Positions 1 to 8,461 of a stretch of DNA of 30,620 nucleotides are shown here, in pieces. The notes beneath the pieces are model-generated. The model was not told the DNA's origin. It saw only the letters and a program-made list of their open reading frames with translations, and did not search any database. Made by a program: the position numbers and the translations under genes. The DNA comes from CAVSWN01 sp046728115 (GTDB lineage Bacteria > Acidobacteriota > Vicinamibacteria > Vicinamibacterales > CAVVIG01): contig JBKPDW010000428.1 of NCBI GenBank assembly GCA_046728115.1, positions 1-30,620 on the forward strand, written 5' to 3'. Position 1 is the stretch's first letter. Each line of letters opens with the position of its first letter.

Positions 1-205
1 ACACCAGTGCCTGACGCCAGTCCCGCCATACGTTGGCGAGGAGGATCCAGAAGACTCGGTCGCGCGTCCGCAGCTGTGGACGTTTGACGGACCGCTTCAA
101 GGCTGCCAGCTGCTGCCGAAGCGCCAGGTTCTCAAGGGCGACCGCTCGGTTCCCGGAGCAAATCAACCCGATGGTTCGGAGGAAGACGACGACCGCCGTG
201 AGCAT
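1..205 (-). CDS. DDE integrase-type transposase, N-terminal part (runs off window)
   Basis: The minus strand reads from an ATG at 205 without a stop to the window edge, giving 68 residues. It contains the typical N-terminus of single-ORF rve/integrase-core transposases of this group: a hydrophobic start (LTAVVVFLRTIGLI), then the coiled heptad ALENLALRQQLAAL (126 down to 85), a basic stretch and the DRVFWILLANVW..WRQALV motif. The catalytic DDE domain would lie to the left of the window, so whether the element is complete cannot be told. The same domain order is seen at 25929-26954 and in remnants elsewhere here. Family assignment is by motif only. Confidence 0.75.
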   Translation of the reverse strand, partial: MLTAVVVFLRTIGLICSGNRAVALENLALRQQLAALKRSVKRPQLRTRDRVFWILLANVWRDWRQALV

Positions 206-722
206 GGTGCGATCCTCTCGCGGATCAAACCTCCGATTCAACTGGCCCGGCCAGCCGATCGCATTATGGCGAAAGAGGGGCGCAAACCGGAACCGAGCAC
301 GGACGCGGGCAGCGCACGGGCGAGTGTCGGTCAGTATCGCTGGCGGCCGCACTGTCCTGGGCTGTATCAGACGCCGATCGCGGTGTGACGCGTGTGCGAC
401 GTGGCTCCGGGGCAAGTCCGTACCGCGCGAGGTGTCGACCGATTGAACACGCCGGGTGCTCCGTCCCTGAGTGAAACCTGGCGGATACGGATTCGCGTCG
501 GGCTGAAATCACGTAATGCGAGTTCGTTCAGGCGTCTTCGCGGCACGATTAGGAATTCGCCACCGATACCTTCGTAACTCATCTGTAGCCGTGCTCGGTT
601 CCTGCGGGACGTCCGATTCACTGCCATACCTATCCACTGGGCGACTGTGCGAAACTATTCCGAAAACGCAAGTTTCCTACCGCAGTTCGAAAATCCGTTT
701 GCTCGCTTCCGTCGGGTAGTGG
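206..722. other. Intergenic, no supported gene
   Basis: About 500 bases lie between the transposase start and the TIR fragment. Short open frames exist on both strands, but all are arginine-rich, low-complexity and overlapping, as expected of chance frames in GC-rich DNA. I see no convincing terminator, tRNA or promoter. It presumably holds the upstream end of the insertion sequence and an eroded stretch. Confidence 0.5.
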
Positions 723-853
723 ATGGCCGACATTTTATCAGCTACTCGCGAGAGGACCAGTCTCGCGTTCGAGTGCTTGCGGAGGCCTTATCGGCCCATG
801 GGTGGTCGGTGTGGTGGGATTGGCGAATCCCTGCGGGACGCCGGTTCGACCAG
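723..853 (+). pseudogene. TIR-domain protein, N-terminal fragment with frameshift
   Basis: An ATG at 723 begins MADI and then slips out of frame. One base further on, the frame resumes as FISYSREDQSRVRVLAEAL followed by SAHGWSVWWDWRIPAGRRFDQ. This is the beginning of a bacterial TIR domain: box-1 (F/Y)ISYSRED, the amphipathic helix, then the WSVWWD strand. The T run at 733-736 is one T short of that needed for MADIFISYSRED, so a single-base deletion explains the break. After FDQ the match ends and a stop follows near 872, so the rest of the domain, including the usual NADase glutamate, is absent. In Acidobacteria such N-terminal TIR domains often precede TPR or sensor regions. This looks like a relic truncated just upstream of the receptor operon. 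Confidence 0.7.
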
Positions 854-916
854 TCGTCTCGCATCCGTCCGTAGGACCGTCGCACTCGCATGCGAAGTCC
901 GCGAAGAGGAGAGGAC

Positions 917-3763
917 ATGCCGTACCCATTGGGACGCCTGCGCATTCTGATGGTGCTCGGCGTCTGGCTGCTGGTCAGCGCCGTGATCGCCGCTCAGAAC
1001 CCGACCGGTGTCATTGACGGCATCGTTCGCGATCAAACCGGCCAGGCCATTCCGGGTGCCTCGGTCGTCGCGAACAGCCCGGCCCTGATTCAAAAGGATC
1101 AGACGGTCACCACGAACGCTGAAGGCTACTTCCGTCTTCAGCTGCTTCCGCCGGGCGTGTACGTGATCCGATTCGAGCTGCAGGGATTCCAGACCGTGCA
1201 GCGCGAAGGACTCATCGTGTCAGCCGGTCAGACGACGACGGCCAACATCGGCATGACGGTCGCGGCCGTCCAGGAATCGGTGACCGTCAGAGGCGAGTCG
1301 CCGACGGTCGACACGACGAGCGCGAAGCTCGGATTCACGACGTCGCGCGACCTCGTCGAGAACGTGCCGACACGCCGCGATTTCAGTTCGCTCATGGCCA
1401 CTGTGCCGGGTGTCGAGGGCCAGGCCGGCAATACAGGCGTCGCCGGAAACTTCCCGCGGCTCGTCGTGCTCGGCGCGGGCTCGATGGCCAACGCCTACAC
1501 GTTTGACGGCGCGAACGTCCTCGATCCAGGCATCTCGAGCGATCAGACCGCCAAGTTCTCCTACGACATCGTCGAGGAGGTGAACGTCGTCAAGGCGGCA
1601 AAGCCTGCGGAAATCGGATTCGCGCAGGGCGGTTCCTTCCAGATCATCACCAAATCGGGCGGTAATGACCTGCATGGCGATGCCAGCGGCTACTGGCGCG
1701 ACGATGCCTTGCAGTCCAACAACGTCACGCCCGAATTGAAGGCGCTGGGTGTGGGGTCCACTTCCAACCGCGTCCTCTCGGGCCAGGACGAATCGGCGAG
1801 TGGCGGCGGCCGAGTTGTCCGGGATCGGTTGTGGTGGTTCGGATCAGGACGGTATCAGAAGGAGAATTTGCAGCTGCTCGGGTACCCCGATCCGCAGGTG
1901 TCTACGATCAAGGCATTCTTCGGGAAGGGCACGTATCAGCCGAATGCCACGAACCGGGTCGCCGGCTCGTATCAGGACTGGCGCGAAGGGGTCACGCCGT
2001 TCTTCAGAGGAATGGCCCCGAACTTGGCCGGCGATCGCAACGTGTACTTCATCCGGGAGCCGACCGGGAAGCTGGGCAGCATCAGGTGGAACGGCACGCT
2101 GTCCAGCACGGCCCTCGCGACAGTCGGCTACGCCTACGGCAAACAGACGCTGAACGCGGTCTGGCCGGACGTGAACGTGGGCGCTGGGATCCGCGATCTC
2201 GTCACCGGCATTCGCTACAACCGTCCGGACGTGCTCTCGAAAGAGGCACCGTCGTGGAACCAGAACATCAGCGGGTCGCTTTCGTGGTTCGCCGGTGAAC
2301 TGGCGGGTCGCCATGATTTCAAAGCAGGCGCCGAGCATACCGAGAGCAAGGTCATCAACGCCATGTCGGCGGCCGGCAGGGACTATCAGCTGCGAGTCAA
2401 CAATCTGGTGCCGGCGCAGGTCGTTCTGCTCTCCACGCCGATTACCGGAGACGCGCGGATCTCGACGACGTCGATGTTTGCGCAGGACGCGTGGACCATT
2501 CTCAACAAGCTGACGCTGAATCTGGGCGTCCGCTATGACCGCTTCGTGCCGTCGCGGCATGAGTCGGCCGCCGGCGGCGGCATGTGGACCGGCACGCCGC
2601 TCGCGGCGCAGTACCCGGTGCTCGCACCGCATTCGATCAGCGCGGTAGACCCGCAATGGAAGTGGAACAGCTTTGCGCCGCGGCTCGCCGCGTCCTACTC
2701 GTTCGACGAGAAGACCGTCGTGCGCGGAAGCTATTCGCGCTATTACCACTTCGTCAACACCGGCATGATCCCGGGCGCCGACGAGAACGTCGTCACCACG
2801 ATGATTTTCCAGTGGAACGATCGCAACACCGATCGCGATTACCAGCCGGGCGAGGAAGGGACGCTGCTGTCGATTGCTGGAGGCCCGGACCTCGTGTCGT
2901 TCGACAGCTCGATCAGTCATCCTTACACGGATGAATTCGTGATCGGGTTCAGCCGCGAGCTCGTCGCTGATTTCTCCATCAGTGCGAATTACATCCACAG
3001 GAACGACAAGGATCTGATTCATACGATGCAGACCGGGATTCCTGATTCGACCTACACGCCCGTGAGCGTGGCCGATCCGGGCCCTGACGGCGTGGCGGGA
3101 ACTGGTGACGACAAGAGGCTGACGGTCTACGCGCAGAATCCGGCGACGTTTGGCAAGGAGCTGTATCTCGAAACCAATCCGAACAAGTACGGCAAGGACA
3201 ACGATCGCACCTACGACGGTTTCGAACTGGTCGCCAACAAACGGCTGTCGCACGACCTGCAGTTCGTGGCGTCGCTGATCACCCAGAAGATGGACTCGCT
3301 CACGCCGGTGAGCGATTTCTACACCTCAGGCCTGTTCTTCAATCCGAACGATCAGGTGAACGCACGGGGCCGCGATCCGGCCGTCGAGCCGGTGTTGTTG
3401 AAACTGCAGGGCACGTACAACGCCCGCTGGGGGTTCCTCGTCAGCGGCTATTACCGCTATGGCCAGGGCATCGTTTATACGCGGCAGCTGGTTGTTCGCG
3501 GGCTCCCGCAAGGCACCGTCACGGTGTTTGCGGAGCCCCTCGGCACCAGCGAGCTGCCGCACAACCACAACGTGGACCTGCGCGTGGAGAAGCGGTTTAC
3601 GCTTCCGCACGCGACCCGGCTCGGTTTCTCGGTCGACGTGTTCAACCTGCTGAACGCGTCGACGATCACATCGGTCGGGACGAGCACGGGTGTGAACCTC
3701 GGCCGTCCGCAGGTGATCGTCAACCCGCGGATCGCGCGGCTGGGCGTGCGGTTCACCTGGTAA
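917..3763 (+). CDS. TonB-dependent outer-membrane receptor (Oar-like, carboxypeptidase-regulatory N-domain)
   Basis: The product is 948 residues, within the usual range of acidobacterial Oar-like receptors. The ATG at 917 is preferred over a GTG at 890 because AGGAGAGG sits just upstream and the product then begins with a clean signal peptide (MPYPLGRLRILMVLGVWLL, cleavage near AAQ). Next comes a carboxypeptidase-regulatory-like fold (GVIDGIVRDQTGQAIPGASV to PPGVYVIRFELQGF, about residues 25-100). A plug domain follows (about 115-245, with GGSFQIITKSGGNDLHG), then a beta-barrel with alternating strands. It ends RLGVRFTW, a terminal aromatic residue typical of BAM-dependent outer-membrane proteins. 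It should import a substrate across the outer membrane using TonB energy. It is the first gene of a co-directional run of six, 16 bases from the next, so its ligand is probably the substrate of the downstream enzymes. Substrate cannot be read from sequence. Confidence 0.93.
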   Translation: MPYPLGRLRILMVLGVWLLVSAVIAAQNPTGVIDGIVRDQTGQAIPGASVVANSPALIQKDQTVTTNAEGYFRLQLLPPGVYVIRFELQGFQTVQREGLIVSAGQTTTANIGMTVAAVQESVTVRGESPTVDTTSAKLGFTTSRDLVENVPTRRDFSSLMATVPGVEGQAGNTGVAGNFPRLVVLGAGSMANAYTFDGANVLDPGISSDQTAKFSYDIVEEVNVVKAAKPAEIGFAQGGSFQIITKSGGNDLHGDASGYWRDDALQSNNVTPELKALGVGSTSNRVLSGQDESASGGGRVVRDRLWWFGSGRYQKENLQLLGYPDPQVSTIKAFFGKGTYQPNATNRVAGSYQDWREGVTPFFRGMAPNLAGDRNVYFIREPTGKLGSIRWNGTLSSTALATVGYAYGKQTLNAVWPDVNVGAGIRDLVTGIRYNRPDVLSKEAPSWNQNISGSLSWFAGELAGRHDFKAGAEHTESKVINAMSAAGRDYQLRVNNLVPAQVVLLSTPITGDARISTTSMFAQDAWTILNKLTLNLGVRYDRFVPSRHESAAGGGMWTGTPLAAQYPVLAPHSISAVDPQWKWNSFAPRLAASYSFDEKTVVRGSYSRYYHFVNTGMIPGADENVVTTMIFQWNDRNTDRDYQPGEEGTLLSIAGGPDLVSFDSSISHPYTDEFVIGFSRELVADFSISANYIHRNDKDLIHTMQTGIPDSTYTPVSVADPGPDGVAGTGDDKRLTVYAQNPATFGKELYLETNPNKYGKDNDRTYDGFELVANKRLSHDLQFVASLITQKMDSLTPVSDFYTSGLFFNPNDQVNARGRDPAVEPVLLKLQGTYNARWGFLVSGYYRYGQGIVYTRQLVVRGLPQGTVTVFAEPLGTSELPHNHNVDLRVEKRFTLPHATRLGFSVDVFNLLNASTITSVGTSTGVNLGRPQVIVNPRIARLGVRFTW

Positions 3764-3779
3764 TTTCATCGAGTTCGAC

Positions 3780-6020
3780 GTGCGGATATTCTCTGGGCGG
3801 TCGCGCGTGACGAAGCGCAACTCCGTTCATCGTTTGACCCGCCCGGACGCTGGCGCGTGCCGAGCCCGACGGTGGCTGCGATCCGCCGGTGGATGTCTCG
3901 CGATCGGCATCGCGGTTGCGGTTCGCGTCGACGCGCAGGTGAGCCCGCTCTTTCCGACAGCGTGGTTCCAGGCGATTCGCGGTGAAGCGACCGGCGAGAT
4001 CCCCGCCGCTGTTTTTCGGCACATCGTGACGCACTACTCCGGATTCGCGCCGTCCAAAGGCGGCGACGAAATCGCGGACTACATCGCAGGCCGGATGCGC
4101 GAATTCGGCTTGGATCAGGTCGCGGTCGAAGGCTTCCCGGCCGACGGAAAGGCGTTCTTCTGGGCTTTCAAGACCGAGCCGGCCTGGGAGGCGGAAACCG
4201 GCATTCTGGAACTCGTCCAACCTCGCCGCGAGCGCATGGCCGATTTCGCCGTCGACCGCGTGGTGCTCGGACGCTTCAGTTCGACGGCGGACGTGACCGC
4301 GGATCTCGTCGACGTCGGGCGCGGCGTCGCGGCTGCGGACTACGACGGCAGGGACGTCAAGGGCAAGCTGGTTCTGGCCAGCGGAGCGGCGGGGCGCGTG
4401 CACGAGGAAGCGGTCTGGCGACGTGGCGCGGCCGGCGTTGTCTGGATTCACGAGGCGAACGCGATCGAGCGGCCTATGCTCGTCAGCAATCCGGGGATCG
4501 TGCCGTGGACCGGGCCGGGCGGCGAGGCGCCGGGCTTTGCCTTCGGCATCTCGTACGCCGCCGGCGCCGAGCTGAAGGACATGCTCGCGCATGGCGACCG
4601 GGTCAGATTGCACGCGACCGTGAAGGCGACGATGGGGCCGGGTGAATACAAGCAAGTGACTGCGGTCATCCCAGGGACCGACGCGTCGGCGCCGGAAGTC
4701 TGGATCAAGGGCCACGACAACTACCGCAACACCGGCGGCGGGAACAACCTGACCGGGGTGGGCGCGACAATCGAGATTGCGCGCGTGCTGCACAAGCTCG
4801 TTGCAGACGGCACGCTGCCGCGGCCGCGGCGCACGATCCGTTTTCTGTGGAGCGCGGAACATTACGGCAGCATCTATCAGTTCTACAAACATCCCGAACG
4901 CATCGGGCGAGCGCTTGCGCTGCTCAACGTCGACATGGTCGGCTATCACCAGGAGCGCGCCAAGGCGATCTTTCGCCTCTACACCCTCCCGTACTCGCGG
5001 CCGCATTTCCTGAGCGACGTCACCGACGCGTTCGTGCAGAGCGTCGGTCTGGCGAACAGCATTTCGATCCGGAACCGCGGGATGGAGTCGCCAGGCTTCT
5101 ACGATGCGATTTTCGCCCCGACTGGCAGCCGCGACCAGATGCATTACAACGTGGAGCCGTTCTGGGGGCCGAGCGACCACGAGGACGTCCTCGACGGCAG
5201 CATTGCGCTGCCGGCGGTCCTGTACAACGACTGGCCAGACATCTATCTTGGGACCCAGCTCGATGATCTCGACAAGGTCGATCCCACGCAAATGCGCCGC
5301 GCGGTGCTCGCCGTTGCTTCGACCGCGTATTACCTGGCGAGCGTCGGTCCGGAAGGCCTTCCCGCGCTGACCGAAGTGGTGGCGAACAACGCGCTCGTAA
5401 GGCTCGCCCGCGAGCAGAGCCGCGCGTACTTCCTGGTCGCGGGCGCGCCGGCGGCCGCCGCGGCGACGCAGTATGCGGAGGCGCGGAATGTCCTCGCGCA
5501 ATGGCAGAAGCGCGAACACGAGACCCTGGACTCGCTGCGCCAGCTCGGCTTGAATGACGCGGCGCGCGACGCGCTCTCGCGAGCGACGAAGCGAATCGAT
5601 GCGGCCTATGCGTCCGCGGAAGCGGCGTGGCGCGAATCGGTGGCCGCGGTGCCCGGTGTGGCTGCCGCGCAGCAGGCCGGTCGGACAGCCGGCGATCATC
5701 GCCTGTCCGCGATCGTGCCGCGCCGCAACCCGGCGATCCGCGGACCGGTCAACGTCTTCCGACCGGAATACGGCGCGATGTGGCTGGCCGAGAAAACCGG
5801 CGATCGCGATTTCCTGAAAAAAGTGCCGCTCGCTGCGCGCGGCCAGTACGTGACCTACGAAGCGTTGAATTTCATCGACGGTAAGCGCTCGGTGCTGGAA
5901 ATCCGCGACGCGTTGAGCGCGGAGTACGGGGCGATCGATCCGCTCGAACTGGAGCAGTTCTTCCGGTTTCTCGCCGGCGTCGGTGTCGTTTCGCTCGAAA
6001 CCTCATCTGGCGGCAAGTGA
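3780..6020 (+). CDS. M28-family peptidase-like exported protein, paralogue A
   Basis: The product is 746 residues from a GTG at 3780; a GTG at 3807 is an equally weak alternative, and both precede the hydrophobic segment GGCLAIGIAVAVRVDA, read as a signal peptide. Residues from about 170 to 270 resemble a PA-type insert (DYDGRDVKGKLVLASGAAG). The M28 zinc-peptidase core follows: H312 in KGHDNYRN, GGGNNLTG, AEHYG (E360-H361), NVDMVG (D385) and GPSDHED (H467). Compared with classical M28 enzymes (H, D, E-E, D, H), the bridging Asp is Asn322 and the second Glu of the EE pair is His361; the putative catalytic Glu360, Asp385 and His467 remain. The last 100 or so residues (PEYGAMWLAEK, then NFIDGKRSVLEIRDALSAEYG) look like a small winged-helix/PqqD-like domain. 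A hydrolytic role on peptides is likely but not certain given these substitutions. The stop overlaps the GTG of a longer form of the next gene. Confidence 0.85.
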   Translation: MRIFSGRSRVTKRNSVHRLTRPDAGACRARRWLRSAGGCLAIGIAVAVRVDAQVSPLFPTAWFQAIRGEATGEIPAAVFRHIVTHYSGFAPSKGGDEIADYIAGRMREFGLDQVAVEGFPADGKAFFWAFKTEPAWEAETGILELVQPRRERMADFAVDRVVLGRFSSTADVTADLVDVGRGVAAADYDGRDVKGKLVLASGAAGRVHEEAVWRRGAAGVVWIHEANAIERPMLVSNPGIVPWTGPGGEAPGFAFGISYAAGAELKDMLAHGDRVRLHATVKATMGPGEYKQVTAVIPGTDASAPEVWIKGHDNYRNTGGGNNLTGVGATIEIARVLHKLVADGTLPRPRRTIRFLWSAEHYGSIYQFYKHPERIGRALALLNVDMVGYHQERAKAIFRLYTLPYSRPHFLSDVTDAFVQSVGLANSISIRNRGMESPGFYDAIFAPTGSRDQMHYNVEPFWGPSDHEDVLDGSIALPAVLYNDWPDIYLGTQLDDLDKVDPTQMRRAVLAVASTAYYLASVGPEGLPALTEVVANNALVRLAREQSRAYFLVAGAPAAAAATQYAEARNVLAQWQKREHETLDSLRQLGLNDAARDALSRATKRIDAAYASAEAAWRESVAAVPGVAAAQQAGRTAGDHRLSAIVPRRNPAIRGPVNVFRPEYGAMWLAEKTGDRDFLKKVPLAARGQYVTYEALNFIDGKRSVLEIRDALSAEYGAIDPLELEQFFRFLAGVGVVSLETSSGGK

Positions 6021-6028
6021 GGACCCCT

Positions 6029-7267
6029 ATGAATGGCCGCAGCAGTCGTCGCCGGTTTCTCGCGCAATCGGCCGCACTTGCGCCGATGGGATACATCGGA
6101 CGCTTCGCTGGCGAGGCAACCATGCGTTCAACCGAGTTCGAAGCGGCGTCGTACGGAGATCTCGTCGGACAGCCGATTAGCGAGCTGCCCACGCCGGCGC
6201 TGATGATCGATCTCGATCTGTTCGAGAAGAACCTGGCCACCTTGGCCAGCTCTGTGCGCGGTAAGCGTGCGAAGCTCCGGCCGCACGGCAAGGCTCACAA
6301 GTGCCCCGAGATCGGCCGGCTGCAACTCGCGTCCGGGGCGATCGGGTTGTGCGCTGCGAAGCTCGGCGAAGCCGAGGTCTTCATCAACGGCGGCATCACC
6401 GATGTCCTCGTGACGGCCGAAGTCGTCGGCCGGCGGAAAATCGAAAAGGCCATGACGTTGGCCCGGCGCGCGCCCGAGTTGAAGCTCGTCGTGGACGATG
6501 CGCGCAATGCCGCCGATCTCGCGTCGGCGGCGCAAGCGGCAGGGCTGCGCGTCAAGGTCGCAATCGATCTCAACGTTGGCCAGAATCGCGCGGGGCTCGA
6601 CACGCCCGAAGCGGCGGTCGCGCTGGCACAGGCGATCGCAAAGGAAAAGGGGCTCGAGCTGATTGGGCTGCAGGCGTACGGCGGCATGAACATGCACGTG
6701 GTCGGCTTCGAGAACCGGCGCGACGCGTCGATGCTCGCGCTCGATCGCGCCACGTCGGCGCGCCGCGCGCTCGAGAAGGCGGGCTTCGACATCAAGCTCA
6801 TGAGCGTCGGCGGCACGGGCACGTACAACATCGATTGCGACGTGCCGGGCGTCACCGAGATCCAGCCCGGCTCCTACATCTTCATGGACGCGCACTACTC
6901 GAGCATCGGTGGCGTGGATTCCGACACGTTCTCGGACTTCGGCAACGCGCTCACCGTCTTGACTACGGTGATCAGCCGGCCATCCAAGGGGCGGGCCGTC
7001 TCCGACGGCGGCAACAAGGCGCTGTCGACGGACGAATCCATGCCGGTGCCAAAGGGGCTGACCGGGGTGTCGTACCGCCCCGGCGGCGACGAATACGGGA
7101 TTCTCACCACGAAGAATCCCAATCGTCCCCTTGCGGTCGGCGACAAGGTCGAGTTCATCGTGGGCCATTGCGACACGACGGTGAACCTGTATGACACGTT
7201 CTACGGCGTCCGAAAAGGCGTCGTCGAAAAGCAGTGGGCCATCGCGGCCCGCGGGCGCACGGACTGA
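6029..7267 (+). CDS. Tat-exported D-threonine-aldolase-like PLP enzyme (DSD1/alanine-racemase-N fold)
   Basis: The product is 412 residues. The ATG at 6029 has GTGAGG upstream; a GTG at 6017 overlapping the previous stop would only add four residues. The N-terminus carries a twin-arginine signal, S6-RRRFLA-12, followed by a short hydrophobic stretch, so a folded cofactor-loaded enzyme is probably exported to the periplasm. The body is the alanine-racemase N-terminal fold typical of the DSD1 family: LPTPALMIDLD, RPHGKAHK with the presumed Schiff-base lysine K88, SVGGTGTYN and a C-terminal metal site GHCDTTVNLYD (H380, D382). The H-x-D form of that site is the pattern I associate with D-threonine aldolases, which split D-threonine and other beta-hydroxy-D-amino acids to glycine plus an aldehyde; D-serine dehydratase activity is the alternative. 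The next gene starts 18 bases downstream and encodes a homologue without a signal. Confidence 0.88.
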   Translation: MNGRSSRRRFLAQSAALAPMGYIGRFAGEATMRSTEFEAASYGDLVGQPISELPTPALMIDLDLFEKNLATLASSVRGKRAKLRPHGKAHKCPEIGRLQLASGAIGLCAAKLGEAEVFINGGITDVLVTAEVVGRRKIEKAMTLARRAPELKLVVDDARNAADLASAAQAAGLRVKVAIDLNVGQNRAGLDTPEAAVALAQAIAKEKGLELIGLQAYGGMNMHVVGFENRRDASMLALDRATSARRALEKAGFDIKLMSVGGTGTYNIDCDVPGVTEIQPGSYIFMDAHYSSIGGVDSDTFSDFGNALTVLTTVISRPSKGRAVSDGGNKALSTDESMPVPKGLTGVSYRPGGDEYGILTTKNPNRPLAVGDKVEFIVGHCDTTVNLYDTFYGVRKGVVEKQWAIAARGRTD

Positions 7268-7285
7268 TTTGCCGGCGAACACACC

Positions 7286-8461
7286 GTGGCTGTGAACCGG
7301 CTGGCCCACCTCGAAGCGACGCCTGTCGCGGCCCCATCCGTGGCCGAGGTCCCGACGCCGGCCCTGCTGCTCGACCTGGACGCGTTCGAACACAACGTCG
7401 CGGGAATGGCGCGATTCCTCGAGCGGAAGCCCGCCGGGTTGCGGCCGCACGGGAAAACACACAAGTGCCCGGCCATCGCGCTGGAGCAGTGCCGGCGAGG
7501 CGCTACCGGCGTCTGTGCCGCCAAGCTGACCGAGGCGGAAGTGTTCGTCGACGGCGGCGTTCGGCAGGTGTTGATCACGACGCCAATCGTCGACACGCTC
7601 CAGATCGGCCGGCTCGCAAGGCTGGTGCGGCGCGCCCCCGACGTTACCGTTGTCGTCGACGATGCGCGGAACGTCGACAATCTCGCGGAGGCGGCACGCG
7701 CGGCAGACGTCACGATTCCTGTGCTCGTCGACATCGACTGCGGGGCCCACCGGACGGGAGTTGCGCCGGGTCCGGAATCGACCGCGCTCGCGCAGCGCGT
7801 GGCCCGCTCGCCGCGGCTGGTGTTCCTGGGCTTCCAGTCCTATGCCGCCCACCTGATGCACATGATCGGATACGACGACCGGCGGCGCAGCGAACTCGAA
7901 GCACTCGAATACGCACTCGAGGCACGACGGCTGGCGGAGCGCGCGCGGCTGCCGGTGTCGGTTTTCAGCGTCGGCGGAACGGGCACTTACGACGTCGACT
8001 GCGAGGTGGAGGGCGTCACCGACGTACGGGCCGGGTCGTACGTGTTCATGGACGTGATGTACCGAGCAATTGGCGGCCGCACCAGTTCGGTGTACGACGA
8101 CTTCAAGCCGGCGCTCTTCGTCCTCTCCACGGCGGTCAGCCAGCCTGTGAAAGGGTTCATCACGATCGACGCGGGCTACAAATCGTCGGCCGCCGACCAT
8201 CAGCCCCCGCAGCCGTGGGGCATCGGCGACGTGACGTATCACTGGGCGGGCGACGAACACGGCATCCTGACTCTGACGAAGCCCACGCGCGAGATCAGCA
8301 TCGGGGACAAAGTCCGGCTCGTCGCGAGTCATTGCGATCCGACGGTCAATCTCTACGACCGCTTCCACGTCTGTCGCGGCGATCGGATCGTGGACGTGTG
8401 GCCGATTGCGGCCCGCGGCGCTGCCGCCGCCGGCCGGCTTCTCGGGGAGGTGAGGGCGTGA
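7286..8461 (+). CDS. D-threonine-aldolase-like PLP enzyme, paralogue without signal peptide
   Basis: The product is 391 residues from a GTG at 7286; a second GTG two codons later is equally possible, and neither has a strong ribosome site. It shows the same fold and signatures as the preceding gene: VPTPALLLDLDAFEHN, RPHGKTHK with presumed PLP lysine K57, SVGGTGTYD, and SHCDPTVNLYD with metal ligands H349 and D351. The two diverge over most of their length, so this is an old duplication and not a recent copy. There is no signal peptide or Tat motif, so it should act in the cytoplasm while its neighbour is exported. The stop codon overlaps the GTG of the next gene by four bases (GTGA), pointing to translational coupling. 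Confidence 0.88.
   Translation: MAVNRLAHLEATPVAAPSVAEVPTPALLLDLDAFEHNVAGMARFLERKPAGLRPHGKTHKCPAIALEQCRRGATGVCAAKLTEAEVFVDGGVRQVLITTPIVDTLQIGRLARLVRRAPDVTVVVDDARNVDNLAEAARAADVTIPVLVDIDCGAHRTGVAPGPESTALAQRVARSPRLVFLGFQSYAAHLMHMIGYDDRRRSELEALEYALEARRLAERARLPVSVFSVGGTGTYDVDCEVEGVTDVRAGSYVFMDVMYRAIGGRTSSVYDDFKPALFVLSTAVSQPVKGFITIDAGYKSSAADHQPPQPWGIGDVTYHWAGDEHGILTLTKPTREISIGDKVRLVASHCDPTVNLYDRFHVCRGDRIVDVWPIAARGAAAAGRLLGEVRA

Noticed and set aside
3753..5699. Long minus-strand open frame opposite the first M28-like gene
   Set aside because: Composition is that of a GC-rich antisense shadow (Arg, Val, Asp, His-rich) and the plus strand has clear family motifs.
7234..8457. Upstream extension of the second M28-like reading frame to over 1100 residues
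   Set aside because: The added part overlaps the second aldolase gene in another frame, is arginine/glycine-rich and has no domain; the GTG at 8458 has a strong ribosome site and a signal peptide.
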